64,000 bases of DNA from Olegusella massiliensis (GCF_900078545.1 NZ_FLLS01000002.1:496001-560000), one strand, 5' to 3'; shown: positions 36,128 through 45,616, counted from the first letter of the stretch. Made by a program: numbers and translations. Notes: a model not told the origin generated them from the letters alone.

Positions 36128-37639
36128 ATGACTTATACAAACGTTCTTCAATGGCTTGAGGAGTCAGCCCAGCGGTATGCTGACAAGATTTCATATGCAG
36201 ACGATAAAAAAGCCCTGAGCTACTCTGAACTTCTCACGCAGGTTCAAAGCGTAGGCAGCACGCTCGCTCGCTGTGGCAAAGCACAGCAGGCAATAGCCGT
36301 TCTACTCCCTCGTGGGGTCGATCAGGTTGTCGCACTCTTGGGTATCGCCGCTGCTGGTGGCCATTATGCCATCCTAGATGCTGAGTCTCCTCGCGAGCGT
36401 CTCGCGAACATCGTGACATCCTTTAAGCCAGCAGCTATTTTGGTCTGCGAACAAACTGCCCAGCTTGGAGAAGAACTGCTTCCTGGCGCTTGTATCGCTA
36501 TCGATGAGGCTTCCACAGGAGATATCGATACCACCATGCTGGCCGATATTCGTTGCAAGACTCGCCCCGACGATTTACTTTACGTACTCTATACCTCAGG
36601 TTCAACCGGTATGCCCAAAGGTGTCATGGTAAGCCATGCCAATGTCATTTCCTATGTCAGCTGGTTTGCAGACTGCTTTGACATTAGCGAGGAAACCATA
36701 TTTGGCAGCCAGACACCGCTGTACTTCTCCATGTCTGTCTCGGATATGTTTGCCACCATTCGTCAGGGCGCTACGATGTACCTCATCTCCAAACGCCTCT
36801 TTAGTTGGCCCGTACCTCTTGTCAACTGGCTTAATGAACGTAAGGTCAACACTATCTATTGGGTGCCCACTGCTCTTGGTATGCTCTCTCGTTGGGATGT
36901 ACTATCCGTCGCTCCGCTAGAACATATCTGCAAAGTTCTCTTTGCTGGCGAGGTAATGCCTACACCCACACTCAATTACTGGATGGATAAGCTTCCCAAA
37001 GCAAAGTTTGCCAATCTCTTTGGCCCTACCGAAACTACCGATATTTGTACCTATTACAAGGTTAACAGACGCTTGTCTAACGAGGAGTCGCTGCCTATAG
37101 GTCGTGTCTGCGAGGGTATGAAAGCTCTTGTGATACGCGAGGACGGTCAAGAAGCTGGCATTGATGATGAGGGCGAACTGTATGTAGGTGGACCTTTTGT
37201 TGCCCTGGGATATTTGGGAGATGCCAAGCGAACCGCAGAAACCTTTGTTGTCAATCCGCTCGATGCACATGATTCACAACTCTATTATCGCACTGGTGAT
37301 ATCGTGCGACCTGCCCGTGATGGTGATCTGCGCTATGTGAGCCGCAGGGACTTCCAAATTAAACGCAACGGCTATCGCATCGAATTAGGTGAAATTGAGG
37401 CTGCTGCAGCTGCATGTGAGGGTGTCGCAAGCTGTGCGGCTATCTGGGAGCCCACGCAAGGTCATATTGTTATCTTTGCTTCAGGTAACAAACTCAACAA
37501 AGACGAGCTGCACCAACAGCTGACTCATCGCCTGCCCACCTATATGATGCCTGACAACATCAACTTGTTGGCCACACTACCTCTTAATGCCAATGGCAAA
37601 ATCGATCGTCATGCTTTGCTTGATGCTTGTTGTGTGTAG
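36128..37639 (+). CDS. dltA: D-alanine--D-alanyl carrier protein ligase (DltA)
   Basis: 503 residues, usual DltA length. An adenylation enzyme that activates D-alanine and loads it onto DltC. Motifs: YTSGSTGMPKGVM (P-loop-like A3), NLFGPTETTDIC (A5), YYRTGDIV (A7) and NGKIDRHAL (A10, with the catalytic lysine). GGAAGGAAAAGT precedes the ATG. D-alanyl esters on teichoic acids reduce negative charge and raise resistance to cationic peptides. Confidence 0.92.
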   Translation: MTYTNVLQWLEESAQRYADKISYADDKKALSYSELLTQVQSVGSTLARCGKAQQAIAVLLPRGVDQVVALLGIAAAGGHYAILDAESPRERLANIVTSFKPAAILVCEQTAQLGEELLPGACIAIDEASTGDIDTTMLADIRCKTRPDDLLYVLYTSGSTGMPKGVMVSHANVISYVSWFADCFDISEETIFGSQTPLYFSMSVSDMFATIRQGATMYLISKRLFSWPVPLVNWLNERKVNTIYWVPTALGMLSRWDVLSVAPLEHICKVLFAGEVMPTPTLNYWMDKLPKAKFANLFGPTETTDICTYYKVNRRLSNEESLPIGRVCEGMKALVIREDGQEAGIDDEGELYVGGPFVALGYLGDAKRTAETFVVNPLDAHDSQLYYRTGDIVRPARDGDLRYVSRRDFQIKRNGYRIELGEIEAAAAACEGVASCAAIWEPTQGHIVIFASGNKLNKDELHQQLTHRLPTYMMPDNINLLATLPLNANGKIDRHALLDACCV

Positions 37640-37705
37640 CTTTACCTGCTGTTTTTTGCTTCTATATACTGTTCAACGGTAATTTTTTAAAAGAAGGGGA
37701 ATGTC

Positions 37706-37945
37706 ATGGACGAAATCAAAGAGCAAGTACGCGATATGTTGCAGGAGATTCTTCCTGATGTTGATATCGACAACACTGATGACCTCGTTGGATCGGGTGC
37801 CATCGACTCGATGACCTCAATTATGCTTGTTAGCGCTATCGAAGACGAGTTTGAAGTACGCGTATCTCCCCTGGAAATGACACCAGATAACTTTGCTTCC
37901 GTTGATTCCATCGCAGCGCTTATTGAGCGCCTCCTTGACGAATAG
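37706..37945 (+). CDS. dltC: D-alanyl carrier protein (DltC)
   Basis: 79 residues, an acyl-carrier-protein fold. The phosphopantetheine site is the serine in GAIDSMTSIML. It would carry the D-alanyl thioester made by DltA. AAGGGG lies upstream of ATG 37706, and dltB starts 8 bases after the stop. Here it sits before dltB rather than after it as in Firmicutes. Confidence 0.92.
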   Translation: MDEIKEQVRDMLQEILPDVDIDNTDDLVGSGAIDSMTSIMLVSAIEDEFEVRVSPLEMTPDNFASVDSIAALIERLLDE

Positions 37946-37953
37946 AGTGTAAC

Positions 37954-39549
37954 GTGTCCCTCACAGCTTGGAAGGGTCTGGCACTCTATCTCGGAGTGTT
38001 TCTCCCTTTTGTCTATCTTGCCTATTTTATTGTTCCTAAGCGTTGGCGCTGGATTATCCTGTTGGCCGCCAGCTACGCTTTCTTCTGGAACTCCAGCAAG
38101 ATCTTGGTGGTCTATCTCATTGCAGCTACCTTGGTCACTTGGATCAGCGGGCTGCTTATTGAACGGGCAAAAAATTCCATTCAAAAGCCTGAGGGACGTA
38201 AAGAAACTCGCGACGAACGCAAGCAGCGCCGCGCTATCACACAAAAGCGCATGCGTTTGGTATGCACCATCGGTAGCCTCATTTTGTTGGGTATCCTCGT
38301 GGTACTGAAATATGGTGGCTTTATTCAGGGCATCTTTGTTGATCTGTTTAACGCTGATGCCACACTTCCGTTGGCAAGAGTTGCGCTGCCGCTCGGCATC
38401 TCGTTTTACACCATGTCTGCTATGGGCTATGTCATTGACGTATACCGAGGTAAATACGCCGCCTGCCACAATCTGGGGACTATCGCGCTGTTTTTGTCCT
38501 TCTTCCCTACGCTCACCGAAGGTCCTATTGGGCGCTTTGATGAACTCGCACCACAACTACGTGCCGGAGAGATTGCCCGCGGTGAGCGGTTAGTCTATGG
38601 GCTGCAACTTATCGTATGGGGCATGATAAAAAAGATTGTCGTTGCCGATCGTGTTGCGCCGTTGGTAGGTATGATTTTTACCAACCACACCTCCTACAAG
38701 GGTGTCATGGTCATTATTGCCGCGGCGCTCTATACTCTGCAGCTCTACGCTGATTTCTCAGGCGTTGTGGATATTGCCCGCGGTAGTTCCGAACTGTGCG
38801 GCATCACGTTAGCTCAGAATTTCCGTCAGCCTTTCTTCTCAAAAAGTGTTAATGAATTTTGGCGTCGTTGGCACATGACACTTGGTGGATGGCTGCGCGA
38901 CTATGTTTTTTATCCCGTATCGCTATCAGGCGCTACGCGGGCGCTTTCAACATGGGCACGCAAGTATCTAAAGGGCAACGCCGTACGCATTGTGCCAACT
39001 CTTTTGCCTTTGCTTGCCGTGTGGTCTGCTACAGGTATCTGGCATGGTGCCGCCTGGAAATACCTCGCCTATGGCCTGTACTACTTTGCACTAGTCGTGG
39101 TGGGCATGGTACTGGAGCCTTTATTTGCCGCTTTCTTTGAGCGCACGGGCATCAAGCGTGATGGTCTGCTTAATCAGGGTATCACCATGATGCGCACCAT
39201 AGCTCTAGTCATTATTGGCATGATGCTGTTCCGTGCCGATACGCTCACTGACTTTGTACAGATGTTTAAGTCTCTCTTTGCTGGCCTAGGCACAGAGCCG
39301 CTTGTTGACAATCTGTGGCTCAGCTTCCGTGTCTCTGGCGCCGACCTCATCATTGCACTTATTGGCGGCGCAGTAATGCTTGCTGTCGATATTGCTCATG
39401 AGTGTGATATCGCTCTACGACCGCTGTTGCTTAGGCATGGTACGGCGCTGCGCTGGGCAGTAGGTATTGCCTTGGTCGCTTTTGTGCTGACCTTTGGAGC
39501 CTATGGACCTGGCTATGACGCCATTCCCTCAATTTACGCCAACTTCTAG
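37954..39549 (+). CDS. dltB: MBOAT-family D-alanyl transfer protein (DltB)
   Basis: 531 residues with about 11-12 membrane segments. MBOAT acyltransferase that moves the D-alanyl group across the membrane. The MBOAT motif is NEFWRRWHMTLGGWLRDYVFYP, and the active histidine is in ATGIWHGAAWKY. It is longer than typical DltB (about 400 residues), with a basic cytoplasmic insert (KPEGRKETRDERKQRR) near residue 75 and an extended C-terminus. In this it also resembles AlgI/PatA-type MBOATs. The start is GTG 37954. Confidence 0.87.
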   Translation: MSLTAWKGLALYLGVFLPFVYLAYFIVPKRWRWIILLAASYAFFWNSSKILVVYLIAATLVTWISGLLIERAKNSIQKPEGRKETRDERKQRRAITQKRMRLVCTIGSLILLGILVVLKYGGFIQGIFVDLFNADATLPLARVALPLGISFYTMSAMGYVIDVYRGKYAACHNLGTIALFLSFFPTLTEGPIGRFDELAPQLRAGEIARGERLVYGLQLIVWGMIKKIVVADRVAPLVGMIFTNHTSYKGVMVIIAAALYTLQLYADFSGVVDIARGSSELCGITLAQNFRQPFFSKSVNEFWRRWHMTLGGWLRDYVFYPVSLSGATRALSTWARKYLKGNAVRIVPTLLPLLAVWSATGIWHGAAWKYLAYGLYYFALVVVGMVLEPLFAAFFERTGIKRDGLLNQGITMMRTIALVIIGMMLFRADTLTDFVQMFKSLFAGLGTEPLVDNLWLSFRVSGADLIIALIGGAVMLAVDIAHECDIALRPLLLRHGTALRWAVGIALVAFVLTFGAYGPGYDAIPSIYANF

Positions 39550-39557
39550 GATGAACC

Positions 39558-40547
39558 ATGGTTGAAGAAAAGAAGAGCTGCGATACGACTGCAACAAAGC
39601 AGCATGGTGCTGGGCAACAGTCTTCCGCCGAGAGAAAACACTCAGATGCGCCATCGCTTTTCCATGGCATTATGCGCTCGTTGGGATTTATGGCCGTACT
39701 CTATGCGGTTCTGCTGGTACTCTCTGCCGTGGTGACACCACACAACCCTGTGGTCACCTTAGGTTTGCACTTCCCTAATCAATTTGACTATACACTGCTT
39801 GACCGCAACAGTCTTGACCTTATCTTTGTTGGTGACTCAAGTGCACAAAGCAGTTTTGCCCCTGAGCTTATTGAACAACGTATAGGCATCCGCTCATACA
39901 ATTCTGCTCGTCCGCTACAAAAGCTCGCCGAGTCTGATGAGATTGCCAACGATACCTTTAACTATCACCATACCAAGCTTGTTGTTGCCGAAACCAACAA
40001 CTTCTTCCACCGTACGGGCGTTCGCATGGTTATGCAAGATGTTGGTCGCAGAATTTGTCCTTTGCTGCGCTATCACAGCAACTGGAAGCTCATTGCCACA
40101 GGGCACATGGATGACAATCCCCAAGGCATTGCTCCGCATATGGGTTATAAAAAGAAAGAACAAGTAGTCCCTTACAAGGGCGGCGATTATATGAAGGACA
40201 AGGGCAACAAGATTTCCTTGACTCCCATTGCCGAGTACTACCTCAATGACCTAAAGAAAAGCTGTGAAGAGCATGGTGCAAAATTAGTACTAGTAAGCGC
40301 TCCAAATGCTCGCGAGTTTACTTTTGCAAGACATGTTGAGCTTGAACGCTGGGCAAAAAAGAACGGTGTCACCTACTACGACATGAACGATCCCTCTTCT
40401 AAGGTTGGCATCGACTGGTCGGTCGATTCGCGCGACGGTGGCACACATCTTAATTTTGCGGGTGCTACCAAGGCCAGCAACTGGCTCGCCGATCGTCTTT
40501 ACACCGACTTTGGCATTGGCCATAAGCCCACGGGAGATCAAAAGTAG
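39558..40547 (+). CDS. SGNH-fold DltD-like protein
   Basis: 329 residues. One membrane segment (about 40-60) and an extracellular SGNH domain. The nucleophile block is FVGDSSAQSSF and the Asp/His block is DGGTHLNFAGA. It takes the DltD position and probably completes D-alanine transfer to the polymer. It is shorter than classical DltD and its motifs are closer to general SGNH/AlgX-like proteins. Starts 8 bases after dltB with TAGGATG upstream. Confidence 0.75.
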   Translation: MVEEKKSCDTTATKQHGAGQQSSAERKHSDAPSLFHGIMRSLGFMAVLYAVLLVLSAVVTPHNPVVTLGLHFPNQFDYTLLDRNSLDLIFVGDSSAQSSFAPELIEQRIGIRSYNSARPLQKLAESDEIANDTFNYHHTKLVVAETNNFFHRTGVRMVMQDVGRRICPLLRYHSNWKLIATGHMDDNPQGIAPHMGYKKKEQVVPYKGGDYMKDKGNKISLTPIAEYYLNDLKKSCEEHGAKLVLVSAPNAREFTFARHVELERWAKKNGVTYYDMNDPSSKVGIDWSVDSRDGGTHLNFAGATKASNWLADRLYTDFGIGHKPTGDQK

Positions 40548-40603
40548 CGTCCTCGAAAAATGACAGATAGTTCACGTCATACGAATCTTGCATGGCAAAT
40601 AAA

Positions 40604-40742
40604 AGATGGTTCAAGCTTCGAGCCTTTTTTCAATAGATGGTTCGTTTGTCGAACTAGAGAAAAATCTGACCTGCGCTTTTACACTTGCTTACTTCGAAAC
40701 TCGAACCATCTTTTGTTTGAGGCGCCGAAACTTGAACCATCT
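40604..40742. repeat. Dispersed structured repeat, copy A
   Basis: A nested inverted repeat between convergent dltD-like and yaaA genes. Outer arms: 40604-40624 and 40721-40742 (AGATGGTTCAAG ... CTTGAACCATCT). Inner arms: AGATGGTTCG (40635-40644) and CGAACCATCT (40702-40711). The 77-bp inner unit is nearly identical to 51574-51650, including the loop block GAGAAAAATCTGACCTGCG. The rest of 40548-40853 has no supported gene. It could be a REP/MITE-like element or a two-way terminator. Confidence 0.8.
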
Positions 40743-40853
40743 ACGGCTCAGAGTGTATTTGCGGCAGTTGTGATAAACGCGCGCCTAGGCCAGCTGACAC
40801 CAAAGCACACCTACAGCAGCGGCAGCCGCATACGCAATGTGGGCGAAGCGGGC

Positions 40854-41612
40854 TTAGTTGGCTTTTCTTATAAAGAAAAACTCGGTATCAGTAGAAAGCT
40901 CCTCAGCAAAGCACCAATCCGGCGAGTCAAATTGCTTGAGTTCCTCAGGCGCTTTAACCTGATGCACGGCAGCATAACGCAGCATTTCGCCACGAGCCAT
41001 CTTGCAATAAACGCCTTTTTGCACCAGGCCACGCGCAGTTTCAACGACGAAATTGCAACTAACCATCCGGTCTTGTGGCATGAGATAGCGCTCCACTATG
41101 CGTGAATACTCTGTGGAAGCAAGGTTAACAACCACATGGTCAGTACCTACGCCACGCATTGCTTCTTGATAGACTGCATCGCCCCAATACTCATAAAGGC
41201 TGCGTGTGCCAGCCACCTGCGCTTTTTCCTGCATTTCTAGGCGATAGGGTACCACTGCATCAAAAGGTCGCAGTGCGCCATAAAGTCCCGACAGTATAAG
41301 CAGATGATCTTGCAAATAGGCCAGCTGCTCTTCTTCCATAACACCAGCCGCGAGGTAGTTAAAAGCAATGCCATCATATGACAAAATTGCCGATACAAGC
41401 CCGCGCTCTAGATTTGCTTGCGCAAGCGCATCATAAGCTGCCTGTGCAATAGAGTCGCTCGTCTTCCATAGGCGCTTTGCTTCCTCATAAGAAAGCGACT
41501 GCAACCATTCAAGCACTGTTTGCGCTTGTGCAAGAAAAAGCGGCTTGGTAAGCGGAGCAAGGTCATCAGCCTCACTCCGCATACGTTTTGCTGGGGAAAA
41601 AATGATTCTCAT
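40854..41612 (-). CDS. yaaA: Peroxide stress protein YaaA
   Basis: 252 residues. YaaA/DUF328 limits free iron and protects DNA under H2O2 stress. The N-terminus IIFSPAKRM, YDGIAFNYL (YxGxA-like) and LYGALRPFD match the family, as does YRLEMQ. ATG 41612 is used (a GTG directly precedes it). It lies 15 bases upstream of the bcp stop side: the bcp gene ends at 41628 on the same strand, so bcp-yaaA form an oxidative-stress operon. Confidence 0.9.
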   Translation of the reverse strand: MRIIFSPAKRMRSEADDLAPLTKPLFLAQAQTVLEWLQSLSYEEAKRLWKTSDSIAQAAYDALAQANLERGLVSAILSYDGIAFNYLAAGVMEEEQLAYLQDHLLILSGLYGALRPFDAVVPYRLEMQEKAQVAGTRSLYEYWGDAVYQEAMRGVGTDHVVVNLASTEYSRIVERYLMPQDRMVSCNFVVETARGLVQKGVYCKMARGEMLRYAAVHQVKAPEELKQFDSPDWCFAEELSTDTEFFFIRKAN

Positions 41613-41627
41613 CACAGGGACAATCTT

Positions 41628-42086
41628 TTAGGCGTCAAGCAGATCGAGCGTATCCTGGGGGTTTTCTGCAGCCTTCACTTTGGTCTGCACGCGCGCAATG
41701 CGGCCCTTCTCATCAATAAGGTACGTACTCCGCACAATGCCCATATAGGTTCTGCCATAGTTTTTCTTTTCCTGCCACACGCCATAAGCCTCGATGACTT
41801 TATGTTCAGGGTCAGATAGCAGGGTAAAGGGCAGGTTAAACTTCTCCTGGAATTTCTTGTGTGATGCCACGGAGTCTTTGGAGACTCCTAGGACAACAGC
41901 ACCTTTCTCAAGGAACTGAGGATAACGCTCAGCAAAACCACAGGCTTGCTTGGTGCAGCCAGGTGTATTGTCTTTGGGATAAAAATACAAGACAACTTTT
42001 TTGCCCTGATAATCACTGAGTTTATGCGTCACACCATCTTGATCGGGCAGCTCGAAGTCCGGTGCAATGGCTCCAATTTCTAACAT
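41628..42086 (-). CDS. bcp: Thiol peroxidase, Bcp/PrxQ type
   Basis: 152 residues. Reduces H2O2 and organic hydroperoxides using thioredoxin. Peroxidatic C44 in [10 protein letters not shown] and resolving C49 five residues later show the alpha2-helix 2-Cys type. ATG 42086 has AAAAGGAGAAGG upstream. It is cotranscribed with yaaA, which starts 15 bases after its stop. Confidence 0.93.
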   Translation of the reverse strand: MLEIGAIAPDFELPDQDGVTHKLSDYQGKKVVLYFYPKDNTPGCTKQACGFAERYPQFLEKGAVVLGVSKDSVASHKKFQEKFNLPFTLLSDPEHKVIEAYGVWQEKKNYGRTYMGIVRSTYLIDEKGRIARVQTKVKAAENPQDTLDLLDA

Positions 42087-42203
42087 ATTCCTTCTCCTTT
42101 TAAAAGCAGGGCGCAACGCCCTTGCGTCACGTCCTGCTTGAATCTATCTGGTCCTACTCATTGCAAAATGACACGACTGGACCACGATGCGCCTGCGAAG
42201 CGT

Positions 42204-43142
42204 CTACTTATAAGAGTAAAAACCCTCGCCAGCATTGATGCCTGTCTTGCCTTCGGCAATCATGGCCTCAATCTTTTTGATAAGGATATTATGAATATCG
42301 TTGGGGTCATCAGTGGTAACCTGCATCTTAACGATGTTAAGCACCGTGGTCAAACCAACAACATCAATGATGCGGAACGGGCCATGAGCAGCACCTGTAG
42401 CAATCTCCCAGACTCGGTCGATATCCTGAGGACTCGCGACATCCTTTGCCCAGAGCATCTGCGCTGCACTCAAGAGGGGAACGAGCATGGAGTTGAGCAC
42501 ATAACCCGGCTGCTCCTTGTGCAGCTGGATGGGAACCATAGCGATGTCTTGGGAGTACTGTACCAGCTGCTGGTAGACATCATCGCTGGTGCCAGGATGC
42601 GGCATAATCTCAGCAGTATTGCCAATCCAAATATTATTGGCAAAGTGGTATCCCAAAAACTTTTCGGGACGCCCCGTCTTTTCGGCAAAAGTGCTGGGCA
42701 ACAGAGTTGAGGAGTTGGTAACGACGATGGTCTTTTCGGGAAGGTGCTTCTGAAGCTCTTCGTAGAAGGCTATCTTCTGCTGAGGATCCTCAGCCACAGC
42801 CTCGATAACGAGGTCTGCATCACTAAAAGCCTCATCCCAGTCGGTGGTTAAGTGAAGATTGGTACGAGCAGCAACAGCAGCAGCCTTAAGCTCATCGATA
42901 TGCTCATCCGTTGCCTCTTCGAGCTTGCCAAAACCAGGAGCCCACTTGCTCTTGTCGGTCTTTGCAGCTTCTAGACTCGCAACATAAATTCCCTGCAGAC
43001 GATCAAGTTTGGGTTCGCAACGGGCAATAGAGGCCTCACTACGCAGCCAAATGGTAACGTTAAAACCTCTGAATGCACTTTGGTAAGCAATCTGGCTACC
43101 TAAAACACCGCCACCTGCAATGGTGACCTTTTTAATACCCAT
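42204..43142 (-). CDS. 3-hydroxyacyl-CoA dehydrogenase
   Basis: 312 residues. NAD-binding N-terminus (TIAGGGVLGSQIAYQSAFRG) and a C-terminal 3HCDH domain. It interconverts 3-hydroxyacyl-CoA and 3-oxoacyl-CoA. The catalytic His and Glu fall in KFLGYHFANNIWIG and HKEQPGYVLN. AAAGGAGCCAATAC precedes the ATG. No other fatty-acid or butyrate gene is adjacent, so its pathway is not clear from context. The pseudogene upstream is on the same strand. Confidence 0.88.
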   Translation of the reverse strand: MGIKKVTIAGGGVLGSQIAYQSAFRGFNVTIWLRSEASIARCEPKLDRLQGIYVASLEAAKTDKSKWAPGFGKLEEATDEHIDELKAAAVAARTNLHLTTDWDEAFSDADLVIEAVAEDPQQKIAFYEELQKHLPEKTIVVTNSSTLLPSTFAEKTGRPEKFLGYHFANNIWIGNTAEIMPHPGTSDDVYQQLVQYSQDIAMVPIQLHKEQPGYVLNSMLVPLLSAAQMLWAKDVASPQDIDRVWEIATGAAHGPFRIIDVVGLTTVLNIVKMQVTTDDPNDIHNILIKKIEAMIAEGKTGINAGEGFYSYK

Positions 43143-43203
43143 GTATTGGCTCCTTTCAAAGAGCTGTAAAAGTATAGCGAAGCAAGTCACGAGGATTTTA
43201 TGA

Positions 43204-43790
43204 GCCTCAAGCTTCGCCAGCCATATGTCAAGTTATACCCCTTGCTGCGTGTAAATAGACCCCCGTCAAGTGACTGGCAGGATTGCTTGGGTAAATGGGG
43301 CGTATTTTTTTGCTCAGCGTCGTGGCGGACAATGATTTCATAGACTTCAGCATTCCCACGAAGGATTTTATTTTTTGTTTTGCTCTCACGGTCGCCAAGA
43401 GAAAGATAGACTGCCTTGGGCATAGCGGCTTGAGTGCGCATAGCAAATGGATGAGTAAGCGCATATTCCTTGAAATCAGGAAATTACAGCGAGCCAGAAA
43501 CGCAAGCTGCTCCCTTGAAAATATCTGTCTGATAAAGTGACCAAAGAGCAAAAAGTCCTGCCAGAGAATAACCTGAAATATATGCTTCGCCGTAGTATTC
43601 GCCCAATTCATGCTGAGCAAGGGGCACCACTACGCTAAGCAACCAATCTAGGTATGCGGGCGCGTCACCCGTAAAATGATCTTGATTTCCAAGAACGCGA
43701 TTTGCTTCCCAAGGGGAAAGATCCTCATTCCAATTGATACCTGAAATTGTGACTAAGTGGAAAGATGGACAGGATGGAAGTTACTAGCTA
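43204..43790 (-). pseudogene. Decayed alpha/beta-hydrolase (esterase) gene
   Basis: Minus-strand translation gives a recognisable esterase cut by faults. Reading LVTISGINWNEDLSPWEA, then SGYSLAGLFALWSLYQTD (nucleophile elbow GYSLAG), it hits TAA after CVSGSL, where relatives have Trp. It continues FPDFKEYALTHPF and KAVYLSLGDRESKTKN, then loses frame; NPASHLTGVYLHAARGIT appears in another frame and ends in TGA where Trp is expected. The N-terminal part is missing. So it has two stops, at least one frameshift and a 5' loss. Confidence 0.8.
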
Positions 43791-43920
43791 ATTATGAAGA
43801 CAATGGTCTCACATTCCGCATCCGCATGCGCTAATGCTACCCGTGAGGATCACGGCATACATTCCACTGACATGTTGAGCGGAATTCCAATGGAATTGCC
43901 TCAAAAAGCCAGCAACTTTG

Positions 43921-44150
43921 ACCCCTATTCGCTCTAACGCACGATATGCGCCATTAAGCAATATCTGAGCAAGTATGTTTGTGCTGGTAGATGCACTAAT
44001 TTTTGAGGCAGGTGTTTTCCCGGGTTTTGTCCTGACTTTTTGTATTCGTAAAAGCGCTGGTAGTTGGGATGACACCAAAATAAACGCATTAATAATCAAA
44101 CAAAAAGACTCATGAATTGGCGCATATCGTACGTTAGAGCGAATAGGGGT
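43921..44150. repeat. 34-bp inverted repeats flanking about 160 bp
   Basis: Left arm 43921-43955 (ACCCCTATTCGCTCTAACGC...) and right arm 44115-44150 are reverse complements with one mismatch and one indel. No clear target duplication flanks them. The inside shows no convincing gene. It may be a MITE-like element or an inverted duplication; on both arms a GAYR-x-LERIG peptide is encoded in opposite directions, suggesting a duplicated gene fragment. The whole of 43143-44420 looks decayed. Confidence 0.7.
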
Positions 44151-44420
44151 ATGCAAAAAACGCTTATCTAAAAAACTTAGTATCTGAAGTGCATCGATAT
44201 TTTGCAGTAAAACCAAGGAATAGGCTCCCTTCGCTAGAACCATACAAACACAACGAGCAATCTACCTTTGATTTAGCGATTTGTAATCTGAATAGATAAA
44301 TAGACACAACAAATTTCCCCTAAGGGGCAACTCAGCTCTCAACTTGTGCAAGTTAGCATAACCAGAAGTGCATTCCCTCCTCTCTCCCCTATGCTTTCAT
44401 TACACGGAGATGTAGGAGAA

Positions 44421-44873
44421 ATGATGGTTATACAGCATATACAGCAAGAGGGCCAACGCGACATCAAAGTAGTCGTAACAAGTGCACCAGCTGACCCGCA
44501 CGCAATAAGGATTATTGATCAGCTTAAAACACTCGATGGAAAACTCATCGCATATGAACCTGGCACTGTAACGCACCGCATACTGCCCTATAACGATGTG
44601 CTGTTCATTGAAATTCATGCCCATCGGTGCTGGGTCTATTGCACCAACGGCATGAAGCTCGAAAGTCCCCAACGCCTCTACGAACTAGAAGAGTCGCTCG
44701 CACACACAGAATTCATCCGTATCTCAAAGCAGGTTATTGTCAATTTCGATAAGGTCTTACGCATCCGACCTGAATTCAACCACCGTCTTATGCTCGAATT
44801 GGAAGACGGTACGCAGATACTCGTCACGCGCAACTATGTATCCGAAATTAAGCGGCGTCTCAGCATGCTATAG
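44421..44873 (+). CDS. LytTR-domain transcriptional regulator
   Basis: 150 residues. A short N-terminal part is followed by a LytTR DNA-binding domain (about 50-150), with YELEESLAHTEFIRISKQVIVNFDKV typical of the family. There is no receiver domain. ATG 44421 follows TGTAGGAGAA. The DUF3021 membrane protein follows after 34 bases; such pairs work as regulator plus membrane inhibitor in streptococci. A perfect 14-bp palindrome AACTTGTGCAAGTT lies at 44341-44354. Confidence 0.88.
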   Translation: MMVIQHIQQEGQRDIKVVVTSAPADPHAIRIIDQLKTLDGKLIAYEPGTVTHRILPYNDVLFIEIHAHRCWVYCTNGMKLESPQRLYELEESLAHTEFIRISKQVIVNFDKVLRIRPEFNHRLMLELEDGTQILVTRNYVSEIKRRLSML

Positions 44874-44907
44874 GTTTATCGCCCGTACATTTTAAGAAAG
44901 GACAACC

Positions 44908-45399
44908 ATGAAGACAGAAAAAGACACGCCTTCTACCAGTATATTTGGCGAAGCATATGAGCATAAACCCGTAACCATATTTGTGCGCGGTATATTTAGT
45001 GGCAGCTTGTTTGCAGTTGTATGGTTACTTCTTGCTTGCGCCATTTGCGCAGTAGCAGGTATGTGGAATCAAGGAATAGCCATCTGTTTTTCCCTTATCA
45101 TAGCAAGCCTTTTGGGAGGATTATTACAGCAGTTTTGGTTTAGCTATGCGCTATTCGTCAAACCAAGCTACCCAATGAGAATTGCTGGCTTTGGTCTAAG
45201 TTACTTTGTCGTTCTTGCGTTTTGCGCTTCAATTGGTGCTTGGTTTCCTACAAAAAATCTTGGTGCATGGATTAGTTTTATCGTTGCCTATTTGCTCATA
45301 CTTGCCATCATTACCGCTGGCTTTACCATTACATTCCGTCGACAAGGTGCCAGTTACAGCGAACGCCTCGCTGCCTACCGCAAACAACAGGGCAAGTAA
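44908..45399 (+). CDS. DUF3021 membrane protein
   Basis: 163 residues with four membrane segments. DUF3021 proteins accompany LytTR regulators and hold them inactive in related systems (HdrM/BrsM-like). AAGAAAGGACAACC precedes the ATG. A terminator follows, so the pair forms its own two-gene unit. What signal it senses cannot be read from sequence. Confidence 0.82.
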   Translation: MKTEKDTPSTSIFGEAYEHKPVTIFVRGIFSGSLFAVVWLLLACAICAVAGMWNQGIAICFSLIIASLLGGLLQQFWFSYALFVKPSYPMRIAGFGLSYFVVLAFCASIGAWFPTKNLGAWISFIVAYLLILAIITAGFTITFRRQGASYSERLAAYRKQQGK

Positions 45400-45422
45400 T
45401 CACCAATCAAAGCTCCCATAAG

Positions 45423-45456
45423 AAAACCTAGGTGACTCTTCACCCACCTAGGTTTT
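45423..45456 (+). terminator. Terminator after the LytTR-DUF3021 pair
   Basis: AAAACCTAGGTG (45423-45434) pairs with CACCTAGGTTTT (45445-45456), a perfect 12-bp stem with a 10-base loop ending in TTTT. Confidence 0.9.
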
Positions 45457-45616
45457 CATTGCTTTTTAACTAACCCCAATTGAACTTGATGTGATGGACC
45501 AATGCTGTTCAAGGTATTCTTTCTTGGCATTTTTCTATACTAGAGACAAACCATTTGAATGCCCGCTTTGCTTTACCGCAGCCAGCATTTCAAGTGCGCA
45601 CAAAGAAAGGACCTCT

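Noticed and set aside
40560-41105. 181-codon plus-strand open frame after the dltD-like gene
   Set aside because: It reads through the repeat element and then antisense to yaaA; no known motif.
43809-44243. 144-codon minus-strand open frame
   Set aside because: It crosses both arms of the 34-bp inverted repeat and gives no coherent protein; treated as decayed DNA.
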